Source: Aspidapion aeneum
Lineage: Eukaryota; Arthropoda; Insecta; Coleoptera; Brentidae
Length of the DNA stretch: 64,000 nt
Reading direction: 5' to 3'
Assembly: GCA_963576565.1 (NCBI GenBank)
Contig: OY755039.1
Span: forward strand, 127,580,640 to 127,644,639
Positions 41,901 through 50,900 of the stretch are shown in pieces; the stretch's first letter is position 1, and each line of letters starts with the position of its first letter. The translations under genes and the position numbers were made by a program. The notes beneath the pieces are model-generated. The model made no database searches. It worked only from the letters and a program-made list of their open reading frames with translations, and was not told where the DNA came from.

Positions 41901-44900
41901 AAAAATATCAAGTAGATTTCTGAGAGCTAAAGGGTCTTCAGAATTAACTTTTGGAGCGTTTTCAATGGCATTCCAATATGTTTGGGCTAAGAGGCGATCA
42001 TTTTTATAGCGTTTTACTAATTGTTCAAAAGCAATAGGATAATTCGCGTCTGAGAGGGGTAATTGAGTGACCAATTCTTTTGGAGGACCTTCCAAATTTG
42101 TAACAAGCAAAGAGTATTTTTGCATATTTGGATTGTCGTGAATCAAGCTTTTAAACAAATCATAAAAAGCTGGAAATTGATTCAATTCTCCATTAAATTT
42201 AATTAAATCGATCCTCGGTAAATGATAAGACATATTGTCATTTTGTTGCGAACCACCCGGAGAATGTGGATTCATGGTAAGACGGCGATTGCCACTAGAA
42301 GCCTGTGCAGAAGTTTGAAAAAGATCATTAAAAATTTCTTGAATTTGCGTGACACTTTTCTGAAAATCGTGAAGCTTTCTCCTAGCTGATTCGACTTCAA
42401 TTTATCAGCAAAAATTTCATTTAGCAAAGTAGAATGCTTTTTTGAAAACTCCGCGCGAATATCTTCAAGTTCTTCAAAGCGAATTTTAAAAGTATTGCGT
42501 TTTGTGGCGTCAGTTTTAGCTTCTAGGGCTACTGCTAAAATTTCATTAACATTGGATTCCTCCATATCTCGAAAAACTTTTCTTGATTTTCTCAGCTGCC
42601 ATTTTGTATTATAATAAAAGCGTATATTAAAAGCGAATATCAAAAGCGTTTATAAAAAGCGTTTATTAAAATTAAACTGTAAATCAAAGCTATTTTAAAA
42701 GCGAAAATAATTTTAAAATATTTTAATAATTTATTAAAAATATTTATAGAAGCGATATAAACGTAGTCATTTTTTCAGTATACCACTGAAAGAATTCCTG
42801 AAAATATATGCGTTTATCTTTATAGCTGATCTGAGGTCACCAGATCAGTGATCCAAAACAACCGAATAAACCTTTTTTGTTAGCCTACTGTCGAGACCAA
42901 GGATTTTATAAAAAAAACTGATATGGCGTTACCTACTACACGAGCAGTAAATAAATTTATATTTTTATATTTTAAGATTTAAAAATTCTTGTAAAAAACA
43001 GTCCTCATGTTATTACCAATATTATCTGCGTTTCACTTTAGAAAGGATGATTTTTTAATTTCACATTAATAAAAATCAAAATCCGGCGATCGAAGTGATC
43101 AAAAATATGTCTCACTCCGATAGCTCAAAAAATTGTGGTTTACCTAGTGGACTGTATTTATACAAGTCCTTCGCTTTCATTTGAAGGGTATAGGAACGCA
43201 CGCGAAATCGTACCTTTCTGAAGTGAAATTTAATTGAGACATAAAAATAATATTGGTATATGTTGACTATTTAAGAGCGAAATAATAGAAAAATATTAAT
43301 GATGCGATCTTATAGGAGAGGGACTTACCGGTGATGTCTTGATCTCTTCCAACTGGTGCACCAGATTCGCCAGAAGTCTTCTATAGCGGTCCAGCACTCC
43401 CGAGTTTCAATGTTTGGAGTTTTAGAGGAATTTAATGGTTTTTAGAGTTCACCATTTTTTATAAAAGCGTTGATCGTTTAAAATATTCCGATCGAGAGCG
43501 TGTGTGTATGGCGACCGACATTTAGGTTCTGTCTTGTTTTTTGCGGCGTGTTTCTTCGCCCTCTATAGGAAAATCGCATCACTTCTAATAAAAAGAATTT
43601 AGAATTCTAATTTTATTAAAAAGAATAAAAACGCGATTTAAATTAAAATATGCAGAGGGCGGTAGTAATATGAGGATTGAATTAAAATTAGAAATATATT
43701 ATTAAATGCGTTTGGAATTTAAATATTAAACTATGCCAAATTGATAGTTTATAGCTAGTTTGTAAGTTTTAAATTTAACTTAACCTATTGAGTAAAACTA
43801 CAACCCAATTATACCCAATTGTAACCCAAAATATGAGTTTTAAAAATAAAAATAAAATGTTCTGAAAAAATAATAAAAATTAGATTAAAAGAAAAAAAAA
43901 GGTTTTTTGCGAAACCGAAACAAGATCTTTCGCAATTTTGTTTTGTTTTTCTCCTTTTCTTAATTTTTCCAAAATTTTTTGTTTCACTTGAAGTGAGAAA
44001 TGTACACCTCTGGGCATTGTTAATCTTTAAACTTTAAAATACACTACAACCAGGCTAAAAAGCGCGAACACAAATGATAAAAAATTAAATATTAAATTTG
44101 GTTGCTCTACATATGACCTACGCAAAAACCAAAAAAAACAAAATGAACAAAAACCTTATCATATTTTTTGTGTCAAGAGCCACAACTTATTTATATATAA
44201 ATTCCTAAATACTATTTGCTAAAATGGGTTCTGTGTTCTGAATAGTGTAGATGTTGCAACTAAAACTTAACACATGCTTTTTCGGGTGGAATTTGAAAAA
44301 ACCCTCGGACACGTCGATTTGGATAAACTTTTTGGCTTGAAATTTTTGTAGCACGCACTCCCTTCGAGGGGTAAACTTTACTCCTATATTTTGAATAAGG
44401 AAAGATTGTCAAGTGATATCTTGTTTTGAAGGCTCTTGTTTGTGTTTATAACCCTGTAAAAATTTCAAAAAGTCAAACACCAGTATTTACCAAGATCTTA
44501 AAACTTAGCATTTTGGACCGGGTTTAAGTATTAAGTCTATAGGCTTGATACCGATCGGTTTAAGTGTATTTTTTTAATACTCATAGGTCAAATAACTGCA
44601 AAGATTCGGTTCACCCTAATGTGCAATATGATACTAAGCATTCAGTTTCATCTCATATAAATTCAAATTAACTTGAGAAATAAAAAGAAACCACATAACA
44701 ATTTGTAACAAAATGTCATTTTTTGGAAATTTAGTCTGTGCAGTCGTAGGATGCTCGTTAAAAATAGTCTCAAATTGTAGTATCACCCTGAGGATTGGTT
44801 TAAAGTTCGATAAACAATAAAAATAATCCATGATTGATAAAAAAACTTATATACAAAATTTTTTGAAGCTAAATAATACATAAATAACTTAAAACTATGT

Positions 44901-47900
44901 CCGTAGATGCATTACCGTATTAAATACGTATCAATCTTTAAATATTGTAAAAAGCACAAGATATATTAGAATCCGTTTTGAATTACACATCCACCAAAAT
45001 AATTGAACATCGGTAACTTTTTTTTTTATTTCTTTATTTAGCAAAAGCTAATCAATAAATCAAATAGTACAAAGTTCACAATCAATAAGTCAAACAGTAC
45101 AAAACTCACTATTCTAAAAAAATGTAAATACAAACATTCATAAATTTAGTATATGACAAAAACGGGTAAACACTGACTATGTGATAATATTATTAATATT
45201 TGGTAGGTAGATATAATATATTTTCACTTTCTATGTGTAGCGCTGTATTCTAACCAGAGAGAAAGAGATAAAAAAAATTATTCTTCATGAACAATACCAA
45301 TTTTACCTAATAAATTAATTTTTAACTTTGTTTTGAAGCTATTTAATGTTGTACATTGTTTAATATCATCTGGTAACTTATTAAAGTCATTCATGCCCTG
45401 GAAAAATAGACCTTGTGGCGAGGGGTCATCAGCTTTCAACAGTACTGTACAAATTTCACAACAGGACCCGACAGTATCACGACAGGACCCAACAGTACTC
45501 GACAGTACACGACAGTACCCAACAGTACTCGACAGTACCCAACGGTACCCAACAGTACTCGACAGTACTCGACAGTACACGACAGTACTCGACAGTACAC
45601 GACAGTACTCGACAGGACCCAACAGTACCCGACAGTACCCAACAGTACTCGACAGTACACGACAGGACCCAACAGTACTCGACAGTACACGACAGTACCC
45701 AACAGTACTCGACAGTACACGATAGGACCCAACAGTACACGACAGTACTCGACACTACCCCCCAACCCCAACCAGTGGCGTAGATGCGAAAAGACATGAT
45801 GAGCTAGCTTTTTTTTGGTCGCAAGTTTTTTAAGCGCGCGCTTTGTCCCTGTGGGCCTTCCCCAAACATGATGACCTTTTTTTTTTTTTTTTTTTTTTTG
45901 CTCGCATGTTTTTTGAAGGGCGCGCTTTGTACCTCGCAACAGGACCCAACAGTACTCGACAGTACACGACAGTACCCAACAGTACACGACAGGACCCAAC
46001 AGTACTCGACAGTACCCAACAGTACTCGACAGTACACGACAGTACCCAACAGGACCCAACAGTACACGTCAGGACCCAAGTCCTGTTGGACGCTGTACAA
46101 AATTTTAGGGTGCCGATGACCCCTCGCCTTGTGGCCATTGTGCTGTTTCGATGCTGAATATAAAAATCATTCTGCCGCCTTGTATTGTGATTATGTATTT
46201 TATGGAGCATGGCCAATTTTAATCTTGAATATAAAAACCAGTAAATTAAACCTAACATATTCAGCGACCAGAAGCCATTGTAATGCCCTTTGCATGACTT
46301 TAATTGGAGTGTATTTATTGCAGGAGAGAACAATTCTTATACACCTGTTCTGTAGTTTTTGCAACCGCTGGATTTCATTTTGGTTCATTAGATAAGTAAT
46401 AGTAGAGCAATAGTTGAAATGGGGGAGTATTATAGTATTAAACACCACCAGTCTAGACCAAACCGATAATGACAGTGAACAACGTCTCAGATAATTTACT
46501 TTAAAACTTATACTGTTATATCCTTCATCATATTTGATCTTTATTTCATCTATAACATATTGTATGGCAGTTTCACAGCTATGCTCGTTTCTAAAAAATT
46601 AACATGTAAAATATAGCGGACAGCTGACACTGACTTACACCGTTTTTATTGGACATCTCCTAGTGACGTTTGGAGGTTTAAATATGGCTACCATTTTTAA
46701 ACCAAAATATTATATTCTTTTTATGTATTTCTAACCTTTATGTATGTGTATATAAATATTAAAAACTATTGTATTCACTGGAAAAATAAGTTAAACCTTC
46801 AGACCTAGGATTGTAGCAATTAGCACTGTAGACCCTTTTCGTAAATACTGGTGTAAGGCTCTCTAACGTCGCCTAGGAGATAATTAATTGAAATGCATTT
46901 ATTAGGAGTTTAAGAATGTTTTACATGCCCTTTATAAATAAAAAAATACATTTCTTATATATCTCTGAAGGGGGCCAAAATGTTGGTTGTTGATGTAAAA
47001 AGCAATAAATACCGTCCAAACAAGCCATATGTTCATTTCATCGACCTATAATAATGATAATAGATGTAAACTGTCCCAACCCACATAAAAAACCTTGAGC
47101 TAGTACGCTTTTAAGAGTTTTTCATTGAGAAATTAATGTTTTTGTAATCTATGAGTCCAAATTAGCTAATAACCTTCCTTCGAGTCTGACAAACACAAAT
47201 TAAATTTTTATTCAAAAACTTCTACCTCTGTGTGTAATCTGCGAACTATATCTAACGTGAATAACTTGAAAACAAATCAATAAATTTTTAAGTAATTTTA
47301 GAAGCCATTCTAACAAGGACCTAGCTGATTCCTCTTTCCATTTAAGATGTCACATCTATGTATATCTTCCAAAGAGGTTTTCAAAAATAAAAAAGACATA
47401 TCTCTCCGATTTTTAATTCTATCAACTGAAAGGGAGATATTTAGAGTTTATGATATGACAAACCAACATTTTGACCGGATTTTTTGGCCCACCCGGTATG
47501 TATCTATGCAAAATTTTTGTTAAAATCTTGAGAGGTGTAGCTGTGATCGTTGAGTACTGAAACGGACTCATGTTAGAACTCACATTTCTTGATCGGCGAA
47601 CTCTTTTGTTCGGTTTCTCTCCAGTATGATTGCTTGAAGTATTATTTATTGACACATTATTTGGAACTGGCGTCTGTGGTTCTTTTTTCGTCTCCACTTC
47701 AGGTGGCTCTTCTTTACCAAAGTCAAGATTCTTGTAATCCTTAAATTTATAATTTAAAAAAAATTAATCATAAGAATGAATGTCATGTTTTGCTTAATAG
47801 TAAATTTAATTAATATAAGTATACCAACGGTTAAACTAAATTTTTCAAAAAATGCTTAAAACATAAAATAAAATATAAAAACAAAATATAAATTAAATAG

Positions 47901-50900
47901 AAGCTAAAATAATAATGTGAAAAATAAACCAATATGTAAATTTTATTAAATAAATGGAGCCACGACGAATCTGAAACCTTCCTAGCTCGTCAGCACACTC
48001 CAAGTAAACTCCACGAAACAGTTTTTTGTAAATATCTCCGAAATGAAAGTTAGCAATTTTCAAATTTTTTAATTGTCAAAAAACTGTCATTAGCATCAAT
48101 GGATTTTGACCCAAATCTAATCAGCTCATTAGAGTGTCAAACTATATTTTAACTGAAAATTTTATAAAAATCGGTTTAGCGGTTAAGGAGCTATCGTGTT
48201 ACGGACAGATACACACACACACACAGACATCACGACGATATTGCTAAGATAGGTCAAAATACACCTAAATTACACATTTTCGGCGTTATCTCAAAAAAAA
48301 AAAATTTTTTGTCGGAAATAATACTTTTGCTAGCCATTACTAGGCGGGCTAGGAAGGTAAAAATAGAATTTCAGGTTTTTGTAAATCAGGTGTTTAAGTT
48401 CAATTCTTCGAATAGACATTTGGTCTGATGTAGCCATGCTAAAAAAGAATAGATAATAATAAAAGGTGGAAATATATAGACAAAGGTCCCCTAACCACTC
48501 ATGATGTATAGTCCAAATGTGAAATAACTACCATTTTATTCCACCATGTTGGTTTTTTCTGAAAAACAATTAGGTAGATCTTTTCCGCATGACAAGTAAC
48601 CTCCCTAGAAAATTTCATCAAATTTAGACAAAAACTTTTTAAGTTAACATAGGAACAAGAAGGGACACACACACCACACAAAAAAAGAAATTTGTTAAAA
48701 AAGTGGAGTTTCTGGTTGTCACAAGTCTTTATCAATTACGCACCCCCCAAGAAAAAAATATCTAGATCCGTAAGATGATGCTCCTATGTATTTTTCGACA
48801 TTGATTCCGAATCTGGGGTCAAAAAAGTCCCTAGGCATCTTGAATTTTTCCCAGTCAATTCATATGAAATCAAAGAAAAAGGGAGGTTTGGCAGACCATC
48901 TTTCTGATTTGAATGAATTTTGTCAGTTCATTTTACCGGTCAAGGAGATGAGGAATCAAAATTTAAAAATTTTCTGATCTGTAGTTTTTTTTTAAATTAA
49001 TTTTTGAAAATGAAAACTGGCCATTTCGCTCAAACATGTACTATAATAAATTCAGGAATCCAGAAAACTACTGATCAGAATATTTTAAAATTTGGGATAC
49101 TTCTTGAGAGGTTGAATGAATGATGAATGCCAAACCTCAATTTTTACTGGGGAAAGAAGTCTGGGCACTTGTTTCACCCCGGATTCAAACTCAATTTATA
49201 TAGGAATTTCATGTTTGTCAAATTGTCATTTATTAAAGTACAAATACAACATGTTTTAATTCTTTCTTAATCAGGAGTTAATTACTTTTAAAAATCTGAA
49301 CTAAGGAAACAAAATCCTACCAACCTGATCTAAAAGTCTAGTTTTGGTCTCAATCTTGTCATGTATGTTTTGCATAATCGCCATTTTTTCATCTCCAAGT
49401 TCCTGAGCTTGAATCAGGGCATGTTGCATTTTGGTGAAGATGCGGGCCCTCTTTTTTGGATTGTCACTTAGCATGTAGAGTTCTTTTTGATCTTGGACTT
49501 CTTTTACCATGGCTATAAAAATAAAAGTGAAGTTTGCCTTTATGGGTCATTATCAATAGTATTTATTTTCTGGCTCCGGTAATTTTTGAAGTGTAAACTT
49601 TTTTAGACACATTTAGCAGTTTTTGTGGGTAGTAAATTGAACTGAGCTGTCAGGCTCAGTTATGTAACACTCATTTGGGTGAGGTCGGCTCGAGTTGACT
49701 AACTGTGAAAGGAACATTCAGCGAGCGATATGATGATGCAGATGAAGGCCAGTATTATTAATTTTGCCTTGTTGAAGTTTACACTTCTGCCGTGTGGTCT
49801 TAAGCACACACATTTTTTTTTATTGTATATCGATGGTTGAAAGCTCATAAGAGACAGTTTTCAAACTTCACAGCAGGGCCACTTAAAGTATTATTTGTCG
49901 CTTAGTTTAAAAAAAACCAGGATCCATCCTTTTTTCATTTGACTTAATCGACATTTCTAATAATGTGTCACTTATGCCCTTTTGCGTTTCAACCATCGAT
50001 ATGATACTGGCCTTTGGGCCCTCTGCCGGGGTCTATTATTGAATTCCATGCATTCAACCCAAACACTCAAGGACAGGGGCCCTGTTAGGAAATGCCAGGT
50101 TGCCACATCACAGGTAGGTATGTTTAAAATAAAATGGTTTGATTTGATTTGCCCCCTCCTTTCTGGGCAGAGGTTTGGTTTGGGTTGGTGTTGGTAGAGT
50201 TGGGTTGTTTTGATTTAGGTTTGGTTTAAATTCAGTTTGAATGACTTGGTTTGTTTTGTTTTGGTTTGATTTGATTAACCCTCATATGCACTGTAAGCAC
50301 TTAAGCATGTTTATGGGTCTAATCACGATAAAGTCCTTGTTACTCACATACAAAACAACACAGAGGGTGAATGGATTAGCCAAGCCTTGTTACTGTACAT
50401 CCCAGGGTAAAGGTTTGCTTCTGCTTGGGTTGGTTTGTTTTGGTTTGGGTTGGGTTAGGTAGAGCTGGGTTTCATTTACTTTGGCAAATTTTTTTTTGAA
50501 GGGCCAGATAGTGTAGTCCAGATAGATTTAATACTCTTTATTCTCATCTTTGTTTCCTTATTTTCTTTAATATTGCAGAAACATTGCAAAATGTTAGGCA
50601 GAGATCTTGGCAAATATTGATTTGATAAGGTTGAAAAAAAAAAGAATTTAAAATTCAATTAAAAGTTAGGTTAGTGGGCAGTTTTTATGTATTTTTTTAA
50701 GGATTTATTTTCTCAAAAAGTGCTGGACAATTTCTTTTTAGGAAAAACATTATTTAAAAAGTAGTAGGTCTATTCTCAGTTTTTTTTAAATTGTGTTCAC
50801 ATTGAGCACTTGACCTCTTCAGTTTTCTCATGCATTTAAATGAATAAGGTCATCACTTGACAATATCCGTTAATGTGGAGTATAGGAATACATTTGAGCT

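Larger units (their letters stand above)
36482..43927 (-). mobile_element. BEL/Pao LTR retrotransposon, full length and very young
   Basis: 5-bp target duplication AGATC (36482-36486, 43923-43927) inside the Tc1 transposase gene. The LTRs of 815 bp each begin TG and end CA, with one difference seen (GATCGTTCAAAA versus GATCGTTTAAAA). The internal region (37302-43107) encodes a Gag-Pol polyprotein open for 1651 codons plus an upstream Gag part in another frame. The near identity of the LTRs implies a very recent insertion. Transcription would be sense to ING, within its third intron. Confidence 0.97.
35331..44120 (-). mobile_element. Tc1-type DNA transposon split by a BEL/Pao element
   Basis: Inverted ends GCTCATATGTAGAGCAAC (35334-35351) and GTTGCTCTACATATGACC (44101-44118). 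Without the 7.4-kb retroelement it would be about 1.35 kb, normal for Tc1/mariner. The transposase reads from both sides into the BEL insertion point. Confidence 0.85.
45419..46126. mobile_element. 708-bp TIR element carrying a 10-bp minisatellite
   Basis: Flanked by CCTTGTGG (45411-45418 and 46127-46134; a ninth base C is shared ambiguously). Perfect 12-bp inverted ends CGAGGGGTCATC...GATGACCCCTCG. The host RT frame resumes across it. It contains two arrays of ACGACAGTAC-like decamers and a centre with a duplicated ~65-bp block including CGCGCTTTGTCCCT / CGCGCTTTGTACCT and a T23 run. No transposase. An 8- or 9-bp duplication allows hAT, P or Mutator origin. Confidence 0.85.
45278..46600 (-). 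mobile_element. Non-LTR retrotransposon fragment split by a minisatellite transposon
   Basis: On the minus strand: [20 protein letters not shown] (RT block), a deletion, [54 protein letters not shown], then the insertion at 45419-46126, then [20 protein letters not shown] and a stop at 45278. Same family as 5276-5930. Confidence 0.85.

Noticed and set aside
43060..43107. Primer binding site for BEL/Pao
   Set aside because: Sequence inside the 5' LTR contains tRNA T-arm-like words (TTCGATC) but no convincing complement to a tRNA 3' end.
45459..46080. Repeat array considered as CRISPR-like
   Set aside because: Units are contiguous 10-mers with no spacers in a eukaryotic intron.
45278..46333. 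Several long overlapping open frames on both strands ([14 protein letters not shown] and TRQYSTV-like repeats)
   Set aside because: They arise because a 10-bp repeat lacking stops is open in every frame; no codon structure or start context.
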